A stretch of DNA of 64,000 bases from an uncultured Bacteroidota bacterium (GTDB taxonomy: Bacteria; Bacteroidota; Bacteroidia; Chitinophagales; Chitinophagaceae), in assembly GCA_903853805.1 (NCBI GenBank), contig CAINUN010000016.1:99900-163899 (forward strand), given 5' to 3'. A program made the position numbers and the translations under genes. The notes beneath the pieces were generated by a model. The model was not told the DNA's origin, did no database searches, and saw only the letters and a program-made list of their open reading frames with translations. Below are positions 8,305-15,623 of this stretch, in pieces (within the stretch, counting starts at the first letter, position 1; every line of letters begins with the position of its first letter).

Positions 8305-9066
8305 TCAACCAAATATCAACGTCATCAAACCTGCAATAACACCAAGAAGAATTGCAAAGACTTTTGGAATAGTCATTGCATGATGTCGGGTACCACTTTC
8401 AAAAAATATAGTTGTAGAGATGTGGATGAATGCGCCCGCAACTATTGGAATAATCCAAATGATGATATTGCTGAGGTGTAAATAATGCTTCCCTAGATTC
8501 TCTGAAAGAAAAGAAGCTATTGGTGTAATCAATGCAAAGAAAAGCAACACAGTGAAGGCTCTTTGTTTTCCCTTTTGTGAAATAACTAAAGCAGTAAGCA
8601 AGATAGCTTCTGGTAATTTGTGAGCAGCAACAGCAAGGTATAATGCCGTTTCTGTTGCACCCATTCTATAGTTGAAGCCTAATGGAATACCTTCCATAAA
8701 TGCATGTAGCGATAGTCCAAACAAAACAGCGGTAAGTGGTAAAGCTGCTTGTGTATGTAAATGGTGCTCATGACCATGATGATGATGATGACCATTTGTA
8801 TGGGAGTGTCCATGTTCTACTCCATGAGTCAATCTTTGGATAATAAATTGTAAGAAAAACCCAGCAAGGACTAAAGCCCCTGCTTCATGTCCGCCTAGCT
8901 CAGTAAAAGTTTCAGGTATTAGGTGAAGTAAAGTAATACTCAATAAAAATGAACCTGAAAAAGCCAAAAGATAATTAGTGCCCTTTTCGTTTACAGTAGT
9001 TACCAAAAGTGGAATACTTCCACCAATTAGGGTAATGAAAAAAAGTAACAAGTTGAAAATTGACAT
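8305..9066 (-). CDS. ZIP-family divalent metal transporter
   Basis: Inner-membrane transporter that imports zinc or a related divalent metal. About eight hydrophobic segments are visible over 253 residues. The ZIP signature helices are HAFMEGIPLGF and AVAAHKLPEAILLT, with the expected His, Glu and Pro residues. The cytoplasmic loop between helices 3 and 4 is very His-rich (HGHSHTNGHHHHHGHEHH). The open frame begins at 9099, but a reverse-strand -7 box overlaps that start, so the ATG at 9066 (MSIFNLLLFF) is preferred. It converges with hscA and diverges from the lipoprotein/uvrC pair. Confidence 0.9.
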   Translation of the reverse strand: MSIFNLLLFFITLIGGSIPLLVTTVNEKGTNYLLAFSGSFLLSITLLHLIPETFTELGGHEAGALVLAGFFLQFIIQRLTHGVEHGHSHTNGHHHHHGHEHHLHTQAALPLTAVLFGLSLHAFMEGIPLGFNYRMGATETALYLAVAAHKLPEAILLTALVISQKGKQRAFTVLLFFALITPIASFLSENLGKHYLHLSNIIIWIIPIVAGAFIHISTTIFFESGTRHHAMTIPKVFAILLGVIAGLMTLIFG

Positions 9067-9096
9067 TTTTATGATTGTAGCCTCTAAGAAACCGAA

Positions 9097-9104
9097 CAAA
9101 ATTA
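9097..9104 (-). promoter_or_regulatory. -7 promoter box for the ZIP transporter gene
   Basis: Reverse-strand TAATTTTG, a perfect match to TAnnTTTG, 30 bases upstream of the chosen ATG at 9066. No clear -33 TTTG at the usual distance. Confidence 0.55.
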
Positions 9105-9146
9105 CTTTTTTTAGTACAAGTTACAGCATGATAAAACTCATCAAAA

Positions 9147-9177
9147 TTGTTTCTGAATATCAATAGCAATATTTTTG
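9147..9177 (+). promoter_or_regulatory. Promoter of the lipoprotein-uvrC operon
   Basis: TTG at 9147-9149, a 20-base spacer and TATTTTTG at 9170-9177 form a good Bacteroidota -33/-7 promoter. A TTG that could be read as a start codon at 9147 is in fact the -33 element. Confidence 0.7.
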
Positions 9178-9194
9178 AGCCAAACAGATATTTA

Positions 9195-9767
9195 TTGAGA
9201 GCCTCAATCTTCATCCTTCTTTTCAGCGCCCTTTTCTTTTCTTGTAATAAAAAAGAAAAAGAAATGGCAACATTTACCGCCGAAAGCGGAACTTATTTCT
9301 CTATTCGTCAGTTTGCAAAAGATCAATTCGATTCTTTTTGGCAGCAACCATTTGGATTTGAAAAAACAGAAGTAATTAATGGAAAGAAAGACACTGTCTT
9401 ACTTGGTGGCTTAAGTATGGATTGGGGGTCTATTCTTCAAACATTTTTTGATGCAGACATTAGCGACACTAAAAACATTGGCAAATATGAGTTTACTGTT
9501 ATCAATGAAGACGCAACCATGTCGAAGATTTATGATTACGAAGCTAAAGACCCGAAATTGTTTACCCAAAAAACACAGATAGTCATAGATCCTTTTACAG
9601 AAAGAATCAAAGCTGTTTATATAGAGACGCACAAAGAAGATTTTTGGAAAAAGGAAAGTCAAAAGTTGTTTTATGTGCCATTGAAAGTGATTCAAATTCA
9701 AAAGTTCGAATCACTCCGTCTTGGAAAAGATTTGAGCACTCGCACCGAATATCATTTCATGAACTAA
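9195..9767 (+). CDS. Predicted lipoprotein of unknown function
   Basis: About 190 residues with a short lipoprotein signal ending in LFFSC-NKKEKE, so it is probably anchored in the envelope. The mature part begins with a Thr/Ser-rich stretch containing YFSIRQFAKDQ and has alternating beta-type sequence; family not recognised. The promoter at 9147-9177 places the transcription start near 9182, making a TTG at 9195 (then RASIFILLFSAL) the best start. Its stop lies seven bases before uvrC, so the two genes are probably co-transcribed, without evidence of shared function. Confidence 0.7.
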   Translation: MRASIFILLFSALFFSCNKKEKEMATFTAESGTYFSIRQFAKDQFDSFWQQPFGFEKTEVINGKKDTVLLGGLSMDWGSILQTFFDADISDTKNIGKYEFTVINEDATMSKIYDYEAKDPKLFTQKTQIVIDPFTERIKAVYIETHKEDFWKKESQKLFYVPLKVIQIQKFESLRLGKDLSTRTEYHFMN

Positions 9768-9774
9768 TCCCCTC

Positions 9775-11598
9775 ATGAACCGCGAAGTCTTTCAAAATAT
9801 TGTCTCTTCCATTCCGCATCAACCAGGTTGCTACAAATATTTTGATGAAAGCAAGCAATTGTTGTACGTAGGAAAGGCAAAAGACTTACGCAAGCGAGTA
9901 AGTTCTTATTTCAACAAAACGTTAGATAGTTTTAAAACACGAAGACTAGTTTCACTTATTCACAGTATTGAGTTTACCATAACCGACTCCGAACATGATG
10001 CATTCTTGTTAGAGAATTCCCTCATCAAACATTATCAGCCCAAATTCAACATTAGCCTAAAAGACGACAAGACTTATCCCTATGTAGTGATAAAGAAAGA
10101 GCATTTTCCAAGAGTTTTTTTTACTAGAAAAGTAATTCGAGATGGCTCGGAATATTTAGGTCCTTACACAGGTGTTTTTCGTGCACGTGAGTTGATGGAG
10201 ATTATCAAACAAAGTATTCCGCTCAGAAATTGTACGCTCAATCTTTCGAAAGAAAATATTGACAAAGGCAAATTCAAAGTCTGCCTTGAATATCATCTTG
10301 GTAATTGCAATGGACCTTGTCAAGGTTTTCAAACTGAAGAAAATTACAAACAAGACCTGCAACAGATAAGGCATATTTTGAAAGGAAATACTGCTGAAGT
10401 CATTCGACACCTCAAACAGCAAATGAACGATTGTGCAGCTAACCTAGAATTTGAAAAAGCAGCCATTCTGAAAGAAAAAATTGCATCCTTACAACAATAC
10501 GAGGTTCGTTCTACGGTTGTCAACCCCCATTTAGGCGACCTTGATGTAGCCAGCATTTTGAGCGACGACAAGCTGTCCTTTGTCAATTACTTGCGCGTTA
10601 TTAATGGCAGTGTAGTGTATGCTAAGACTTTGAAAATTGATAAGCAATTAGAAGAAACGGACGAAGAAATTTTGTCGTTGGCATTGGCTAGAATGCGCGA
10701 AACTTTTCACAGCAATTCGCCTGAAGTCATTGTGCCATTTAAAGTTTATGTAACCGAACCGAACACAGTCATTACCATCCCTAAAATTGGTGACAAGAAA
10801 AAACTCCTCGATCTTAGCATCAAAAATGCATTGTTGTTTAAAGATGAAATGCGAAAGAAAAATGCGTTGATGCTCACCACACCTTCTAAAGAAAAAGACT
10901 TGTCAATCTTAGAAGAATTGCAGACTGTATTGCATTTGAAAGAACTCCCAATTCATATTGAATGCTTCGACAACTCCAATTTTCAAGGCTCTTTTCCAGT
11001 GGCTGCAATGGTTTGTTTTCGGGATGCACAACCTTTTAAAAAAGACTATCGTCATTTTCATATCAAAACGGTGGAAGGCATCAACGATTTTGCCTCAATG
11101 GCTGAAATTGTTTATCGACGCTACAATAAATTAATTGAAGAGGAAAAAGAATTGCCTCAATTGGCCATAATAGATGGGGGCAAAGGTCAATTGAGTGCAG
11201 CCATGGAAAGTGTTCGGAAATTGGGTATTGAAAACCGATTGACTTTAATTGGATTAGCAAAGCGCGAAGAGTCTATTTTCTTTGTCGGAGATAAAGAACC
11301 CATTCAACTTCCTTTTGACAATCCTGCTCATTTACTCATTCGCCGCATTCGTGATGAAGTGCACCGTTTTGGCATTACTTTTCATAGAGAAACAAGAAGC
11401 AAGGGCACCATTAAAAACAACCTTGAAAACATTCCTGGCATTGGCGAAAAAACGGCTACCGACTTGCTCAAGGCTTTTCGTTCTGTTAAAAACATTAAAA
11501 CAATGACTGAAAGAGAATTGACAAAGGTCGTTGGCGCATCTAAAGCAAGAATTGTCTTCCACTATTTTCATCCTAGAGAGGAAGAACCAACTTTGTGA
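9775..11598 (+). CDS. uvrC: Excinuclease ABC subunit C
   Basis: Nuclease of nucleotide excision repair that makes both incisions around a lesion handed over by UvrA-UvrB. The 607 residues show an N-terminal GIY-YIG domain (GCYKYF...LYVGKAKDLRKRV, residues 18-45), the UvrB-binding UVR helix pair near 205-240, the RNase H-like domain starting at ECFDNSNFQGS, and two C-terminal helix-hairpin-helix motifs (NIPGIGEKTATDLL). Length is normal. The second residue of the GIY motif is Cys (GCY), a conservative variant. uvrA is also in this window but on the opposite strand 4 kb away. Confidence 0.97.
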   Translation: MNREVFQNIVSSIPHQPGCYKYFDESKQLLYVGKAKDLRKRVSSYFNKTLDSFKTRRLVSLIHSIEFTITDSEHDAFLLENSLIKHYQPKFNISLKDDKTYPYVVIKKEHFPRVFFTRKVIRDGSEYLGPYTGVFRARELMEIIKQSIPLRNCTLNLSKENIDKGKFKVCLEYHLGNCNGPCQGFQTEENYKQDLQQIRHILKGNTAEVIRHLKQQMNDCAANLEFEKAAILKEKIASLQQYEVRSTVVNPHLGDLDVASILSDDKLSFVNYLRVINGSVVYAKTLKIDKQLEETDEEILSLALARMRETFHSNSPEVIVPFKVYVTEPNTVITIPKIGDKKKLLDLSIKNALLFKDEMRKKNALMLTTPSKEKDLSILEELQTVLHLKELPIHIECFDNSNFQGSFPVAAMVCFRDAQPFKKDYRHFHIKTVEGINDFASMAEIVYRRYNKLIEEEKELPQLAIIDGGKGQLSAAMESVRKLGIENRLTLIGLAKREESIFFVGDKEPIQLPFDNPAHLLIRRIRDEVHRFGITFHRETRSKGTIKNNLENIPGIGEKTATDLLKAFRSVKNIKTMTERELTKVVGASKARIVFHYFHPREEEPTL

Positions 11599-11629
11599 TG
11601 ATTATCAACCAAGTCAGTGCTTGCTTATT

Positions 11630-11637
11630 TACCTTTG
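11630..11637 (+). promoter_or_regulatory. -7 promoter box for the DUF983 gene
   Basis: TACCTTTG, a perfect TAnnTTTG match, 19 bases before the ATG at 11657. It excludes the longer start inside uvrC. No clear -33 box. Confidence 0.5.
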
Positions 11638-11656
11638 CATAAATATTACCAAATTC

Positions 11657-12058
11657 ATGTCCGAAAATAAACCCCCACTTCTGCCCAGTATTTTAAAAAT
11701 GAAATGCCCTAACTGCCGTAAAGGAAACATGTATTTGCAGTCATCTGTTTTCCCAATGAATACAATGATGCAAATGCCTGAACGATGCAGTGAATGTGGT
11801 CAAAAAATGGAATTGGAAGTAGGATTTTATTACGGCACTGGCTATGTCAGTTATGTATTGACTGTTGCAATTATTGCTATTTGCTTTATTAGTTATTGGT
11901 TAATTATTGGCATGTCGTCAAAAGACTATAGCATCTTTTATGCATTGGGCACAGCCATAGGCATAGCCCTTTTGTTGCAGCCGCTCATCATGCGTTATAG
12001 TCGCGTCATTTACCTCTACATGTTTGTGAAGTTTGGTAAAGGACGCGCATCTCGATAA
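11657..12058 (+). CDS. DUF983 family membrane protein
   Basis: A 133-residue protein with an N-terminal zinc-ribbon-like segment, CPNCRKG at about 16 and CSECGQ at about 43, then two transmembrane helices (VLTVAIIAICFISYWLIIG and ALGTAIGIALLLQPLIM) and a basic tail. This is the DUF983 layout; the molecular role is not known. The start at 11657 is supported by the TACCTTTG box 19 bases upstream. It converges with msrA with only five bases between the stops. Confidence 0.85.
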   Translation: MSENKPPLLPSILKMKCPNCRKGNMYLQSSVFPMNTMMQMPERCSECGQKMELEVGFYYGTGYVSYVLTVAIIAICFISYWLIIGMSSKDYSIFYALGTAIGIALLLQPLIMRYSRVIYLYMFVKFGKGRASR

Positions 12059-12063
12059 GCCTT

Positions 12064-12717
12064 TTACTTCTTGAGTTTTTCTTTAAAAACCTTTTGAAAT
12101 TTCTCCAACTTAGGTTTGATGACAAACATGCAATAAGGCTGACTGCCATTTTCGCTATAATAGTTTTGATGATACTCCTCTGCCTTATAAAACACAGTGA
12201 AAGGAGAGATTTCTGTTACCACATTTGAAGGATAAGCATGTTCTTCGTTGATGCTCTTTTTATATATCTCTGCCTTTTGTTTTTGTTCATCATTATGATA
12301 GTAAATAACACTTCGGTATTGCGTACCTACATCTTCGCCCTGACGATTGAGTTGAGTAGGGTCATGTGCCCCCCAAAAGGCTGCTAACAACTCATCAAAG
12401 CTAATCACTGCAGGATTATAATAAATATTAGTCACTTCAGCATGCCCTGTTTGTCCTGTGCACACTTGTTTGTAAGTAGGATGTTCCACTTGTCCACCAC
12501 TAAAGCCTGATTCTACCTTTACTACTCCCTTTAATTGTTGAAACTGTGCTTCTACGCACCAAAAGCAACCTGCGCCAAAAGTTGCGGTATCTAATTTCAT
12601 GTTTGTGGTTGATTCGTTCATAGGATTGTGTTGATGATTATTCTTTTTTTGAGCACATGCAAATAAGTGAATACTGCTGAAAGCAAGCAATAAAATGATT
12701 TTCAAGGTACATTTCAT
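12064..12717 (-). CDS. msrA: Peptide-methionine (S)-S-oxide reductase, exported lipoprotein form
   Basis: Repairs oxidised methionine by reducing the S-epimer of methionine sulfoxide. The 217-residue product has the catalytic GCFWCVEAQF motif, then SGFSGGQVEHPTY, TGHAEV and EEYHQNYY, all typical of MsrA. An N-terminal hydrophobic segment ending LFACAQ looks like a lipoprotein signal, so this copy probably acts in the envelope rather than the cytoplasm. The frame is open to 12804, but a good reverse-strand promoter at 12754-12783 overlaps the extension, so the ATG at 12717 is chosen. Confidence 0.95.
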   Translation of the reverse strand: MKCTLKIILLLAFSSIHLFACAQKKNNHQHNPMNESTTNMKLDTATFGAGCFWCVEAQFQQLKGVVKVESGFSGGQVEHPTYKQVCTGQTGHAEVTNIYYNPAVISFDELLAAFWGAHDPTQLNRQGEDVGTQYRSVIYYHNDEQKQKAEIYKKSINEEHAYPSNVVTEISPFTVFYKAEEYHQNYYSENGSQPYCMFVIKPKLEKFQKVFKEKLKK

Positions 12718-12753
12718 GTTGGGGAAATTATTTTTAGCATAACGTAGGAAACG

Positions 12754-12783
12754 CGAAAATAGTTTACTGCATTGCCTTTGCAA
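12754..12783 (-). promoter_or_regulatory. Promoter of msrA
   Basis: On the reverse strand TTG (12783-12781), 19 bases, then TATTTTCG (12761-12754), one mismatch from TAnnTTTG. It directs transcription into the gene starting at 12717. Confidence 0.6.
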
Positions 12784-12834
12784 CATTATTTTAACATCAA
12801 CCACAAAAAAATGTGGCTTCTTAGCAAATTCTTT

Positions 12835-12864
12835 TTTGAAAATTAAATGGCTAGGTTAATTTTG
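12835..12864 (+). promoter_or_regulatory. Promoter of tRNA-Ser
   Basis: TTTG at 12835-12838, an 18-base spacer and TAATTTTG at 12857-12864, ending five bases before the mature 5' end of the tRNA. Confidence 0.75.
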
Positions 12865-12869
12865 GCCTT

Positions 12870-12954
12870 GGAGAGATGGCAGAGCGGTCGAATGCGGCGG
12901 TCTTGAAAACCGTTGACTGTCAAAGGTCCGGGGGTTCGAATCCCTCTCTCTCCG
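12870..12954 (+). tRNA. tRNA-Ser (anticodon UGA)
   Basis: An 85-base class II tRNA. The acceptor stem GGAGAGA pairs with TCTCTCC, the anticodon stem-loop CGGTCTTGAAAACCG carries TGA (reads UCA), a long variable arm follows, and the T arm contains GGTTCGAATCC. Discriminator base G; CCA is not encoded. Confidence 0.97.
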
Positions 12955-13000
12955 CAAGGAGAATTCGAAAGCAAATGCTATCTTATTCTACAGGTCTTAA

Positions 13001-13033
13001 AAGAGGTTGCTGAAAAGCAGCCTCTTTTTTTTT
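13001..13033 (+). terminator. Terminator after tRNA-Ser
   Basis: AAGAGGTTGCT, GAAA loop, AGCAGCCTCTT, then a run of T. The stem contains one U-G wobble. Confidence 0.85.
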
Positions 13034-13068
13034 ATTTTCTTTCTTAACGGTCGCATTTCTTTGGTTGT

Positions 13069-13076
13069 TATTTTTG
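13069..13076 (+). promoter_or_regulatory. -7 promoter box of nadB
   Basis: TATTTTTG, 16 bases before the nadB ATG. No convincing -33 box at the usual spacing. Confidence 0.5.
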
Positions 13077-13092
13077 CCACTATTTCAATAAA

Positions 13093-14691
13093 ATGCTTCG
13101 CACCGATTTTCTCGTTATTGGCTCTGGTATTGCAGGACTAAATTTTGCCATCAAAACTGCTAAACGCTTTCCTGATCAAACCATCACGATTCTCACCAAA
13201 GTCAATACTGACGAAACCAATACGAAATATGCACAAGGCGGTATTGCTGTGGTAAATGACCGTGAAAAAGACAGTTTTCAAAAGCATATTGAAGACACTT
13301 TGGTTGCCGGTGACGGATTATGCAATCAAAAAGTAGTAGAGATTGTAGTGAACGAAGGACCTGAACGTGTGGAGGAGATGATTGACCTTGGCACTCAGTT
13401 CGACAAAGATATTGAAGGCGATTTCCTTAGAGGCAAAGAAGGCGGGCATTCCGAATACCGCATCCTTCACCATAAAGATATTACAGGATTTGAAATGGAG
13501 CGTGCATTAGTGGAAGAAGTGGCAAAATATCCCAATATTAACATCCACAACCATTGGTTTGTTATTGACATCATTACGCAGCATCATCTTGGATATTTGG
13601 TCACTAAATCAACTCCCAATATTGAGTGCTATGGCGTTTATGCCTTGAACCTTCAAACCAATGAGATTGAAAAGATTCTTAGTAAAATAACCGTCATGGC
13701 ATCGGGCGGAACAGGACAAGCTTATCGCACCACCACTAACCCAAAGATTGCCACCGGCGATGGTATAGCCATGTTTTACAGAGCTAAAGGACGAATTGAA
13801 AATATGGAGTTCATTCAGTTTCACCCCACAGCTTTGTACCAAGCAGGTGTGAGCCCTTCTTTCTTAATTACCGAAGCCGTAAGGGGCGATGGTGGCATTC
13901 TTAGAAATAAAGAAGGCGAAGCATTCATGCAACGTTATGACCCTCGTGCCGACCTTGCCCCACGTGATATTGTAGCCCGTGCTATTGATAATGAAATGAA
14001 ACGCACCGGAACTGAATCTATTTTCTTGGATTGCAGACACATGGAATTAGAAAAGTTTAAGGCGCACTTTCCAAATATTTATGATAAGTGCATGAGTGTG
14101 GGCATTGATGTGATGAAGAACATGATTCCTGTGGCGCCTGCAGCACATTATTGTTGTGGAGGAATTAAAGTAGATGAGATTGGGCGTTCATCCATCACCA
14201 ACCTATATGCTTGTGGCGAGTGTAGCAGCACAGGACTTCATGGAGCCAATCGTTTGGCAAGCAATTCTCTGTTAGAGGCTTTGGTGTTTGCCCATCGATG
14301 TTCGGAAGATGCGGCAACTAGAATAGACAAGTTGCAGTTTAATGATGCTATCCCCGATTGGAATGCATCGGGCACCAACGACCCTCAAGAAATGATTCTC
14401 ATTACCCAAAGCCTTAAAGAACTCCAATTAATCATGAGCGATTATGTGGGCATTGTTCGCAATAATGTTCGTTTAGAACGAGCCATGCGCCGCATAGATT
14501 TATTGCACGAAGAAACCGAAACGCTTTACCGCACCACCACTGCTTCACCGCAATTACTAGAATTAAGAAACCTGATTACCATTGGATTTTTAATAGTAAA
14601 AGGAGCACAGTTTAGAAAAGAAAGCCGTGGCTTGCATTACAATACTGATTTTCCAGAAAAAGCAGAGATGTTGCAGAATATCGTATTGTAA
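13093..14691 (+). CDS. nadB: L-aspartate oxidase
   Basis: Flavoenzyme that oxidises aspartate to iminoaspartate, the first step of de novo NAD synthesis; NadA then condenses it to quinolinate. The 532-residue protein starts with the FAD-binding fold (FLVIGSGIAGLNFAIK), then TNTKYAQGGIAVV, GGHSEYRILHHKD, MEFIQFHPTALY, EAVRGDGGILRN and ANRLASNSLLEALVF, the succinate dehydrogenase/fumarate reductase flavoprotein set. The absence of an adjacent Fe-S subunit and the TNTKYAQGG signature favour NadB over SdhA. nadA and nadC are not nearby. Confidence 0.95.
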   Translation: MLRTDFLVIGSGIAGLNFAIKTAKRFPDQTITILTKVNTDETNTKYAQGGIAVVNDREKDSFQKHIEDTLVAGDGLCNQKVVEIVVNEGPERVEEMIDLGTQFDKDIEGDFLRGKEGGHSEYRILHHKDITGFEMERALVEEVAKYPNINIHNHWFVIDIITQHHLGYLVTKSTPNIECYGVYALNLQTNEIEKILSKITVMASGGTGQAYRTTTNPKIATGDGIAMFYRAKGRIENMEFIQFHPTALYQAGVSPSFLITEAVRGDGGILRNKEGEAFMQRYDPRADLAPRDIVARAIDNEMKRTGTESIFLDCRHMELEKFKAHFPNIYDKCMSVGIDVMKNMIPVAPAAHYCCGGIKVDEIGRSSITNLYACGECSSTGLHGANRLASNSLLEALVFAHRCSEDAATRIDKLQFNDAIPDWNASGTNDPQEMILITQSLKELQLIMSDYVGIVRNNVRLERAMRRIDLLHEETETLYRTTTASPQLLELRNLITIGFLIVKGAQFRKESRGLHYNTDFPEKAEMLQNIVL

Positions 14692-14728
14692 GACTCCTTT
14701 TCTATAGAAGATAATACTTCCCCATTTC

Positions 14729-14963
14729 CCCTTTCTGCGCAAGCAATTTTTTTAGGGAAATTTTCCGAATCATGCAATCCGTTAGTACAGATTGGCAAAA
14801 TCGGAACCGAATAATGGGATCCGTTGCAACAGATTGTAAGAATCGGAACCGAATGAAGGAATCTGTCGCAACAGGTTGGAAGATTCGAAACCGAATCATG
14901 CAAAACACATATGTGTGTCGGAGAAAAAGACGCCGAATCAACCAACACCAGCTTTGGTGTTGG
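14729..14963. repeat. 42-bp tandem-repeat array with terminal hairpin (copy A)
   Basis: CCGAAT recurs with an exact 42-base period, ending at 14770, 14812, 14854, 14896 and 14938. Three of the units end in TCGGAACCGAAT or TCGAAACCGAAT, an inverted repeat. The third and fourth also share most of their bodies (GTTGCAACAGATTG versus GTCGCAACAGGTTG). The fifth contains the palindrome ACACATATGTGT. The array is capped by a perfect hairpin CCAACACCA-GCTT-TGGTGTTGG (14942-14963). It fills the gap between the convergent nadB and DUF1684 genes. A second array of the same family, inverted, lies at 29066-29191. A 78-codon frame (14772-15008) with 14-residue periodicity crosses it. Confidence 0.85.
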
Positions 14964-15008
14964 TTAAAAAGAAACCACATGAACAAAAAAGCGCAAAGAC
15001 AAGTTTAA
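14772..15008 (+). other. Doubtful small ORF made of the 42-bp repeats
   Basis: Because 42 is a multiple of three, the repeat stays open for 78 codons and reads as 14-residue units (SVATDCKNRNRM-like), followed by a basic and Trp-rich tail. The matching frame in the other array has stop codons, and substitutions between arrays do not concentrate in third codon positions, so I favour a non-coding repeat. No signal sequence or recognisable domain. Confidence 0.2.
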
Positions 15009-15011
15009 AAA

Positions 15012-15623
15012 CTATTCCTTGCCTTTCTTTCCAAACAACTTTTCGCCTGCTTTAATAGAAAACTTCAGCTTGTTTTCATCGGGCGGAATTGGACAATTAA
15101 ACCCATCGGCATAGGCACAATAAGGGTTATAACATTTGTTGAAGTCAATAACAAGCCTGTTGTCTTTAATGTCGGTAATAGAAAGGTCGAGATAGCGCCC
15201 GCCAGCATAAGTGGTGAGGTAATTAGTGCCATCGGTAAACGGAAGGAATAGATGGTTTTTGTAAGCAGCTTGTTTCACCAAATCACAACTTTGATAGAGT
15301 GCAAGCCGAATGTTTTTCCGATGTCCTTTAAGATGAAAAGTAACATAACCAAAGCGATGATAGCGTTTGATTTTACCGCTGTGTGTAGGAATTGAAAAAC
15401 TGTTGGTATCCGTTGCTGGAATTAATGTAGCAACCACCCAATACTTCCTATCGGTATCAAAAAAACGAAGCCATTGAAGGTCCTCTTGTTTCAAAGGGCT
15501 TCGCGCATCTTGAAGAAATTCTTGTTTATAATTTTCTCTAAAAGCAGCAATAGAATCGCGGTAGGTTTGTGCTATTCCTGAAAAGGAAATAAGCATGAAA
15601 ATGGCTATGAACAATCGTTTCAT
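15012..15623 (-). CDS. DUF1684 family secreted protein
   Basis: A 203-residue protein with a signal peptide ([19 protein letters not shown]). The DUF1684 core is recognised from PFTDGTNYLTTYAGGRYLD, DFNKCYNPYCAYADGFNCP and the terminal IPPDENKLKFSIKAGEK. The biochemical role of the family is not established. Its ATG overlaps the uvrA stop in an ATGA, so it is translated from the uvrA transcript. The link to DNA repair is probably only one of shared expression. Confidence 0.9.
   Translation of the reverse strand: MKRLFIAIFMLISFSGIAQTYRDSIAAFRENYKQEFLQDARSPLKQEDLQWLRFFDTDRKYWVVATLIPATDTNSFSIPTHSGKIKRYHRFGYVTFHLKGHRKNIRLALYQSCDLVKQAAYKNHLFLPFTDGTNYLTTYAGGRYLDLSITDIKDNRLVIDFNKCYNPYCAYADGFNCPIPPDENKLKFSIKAGEKLFGKKGKE

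Noticed and set aside
13093..14691. Succinate dehydrogenase flavoprotein (SdhA)
   Set aside because: No iron-sulfur or cytochrome subunit gene follows, and the signature motifs and length fit L-aspartate oxidase.
14729..14963. CRISPR array reading of the 42-bp repeats
   Set aside because: There are no unique spacers of regular size between constant repeats; the whole 42-bp unit is repeated and drifts, and no cas gene is in the window.
14637..14986. Reverse-strand open frames across the repeat array
   Set aside because: They overlap the nadB end, owe their length to the in-phase 42-bp period, and have Cys/Phe-rich sequence with no homology.
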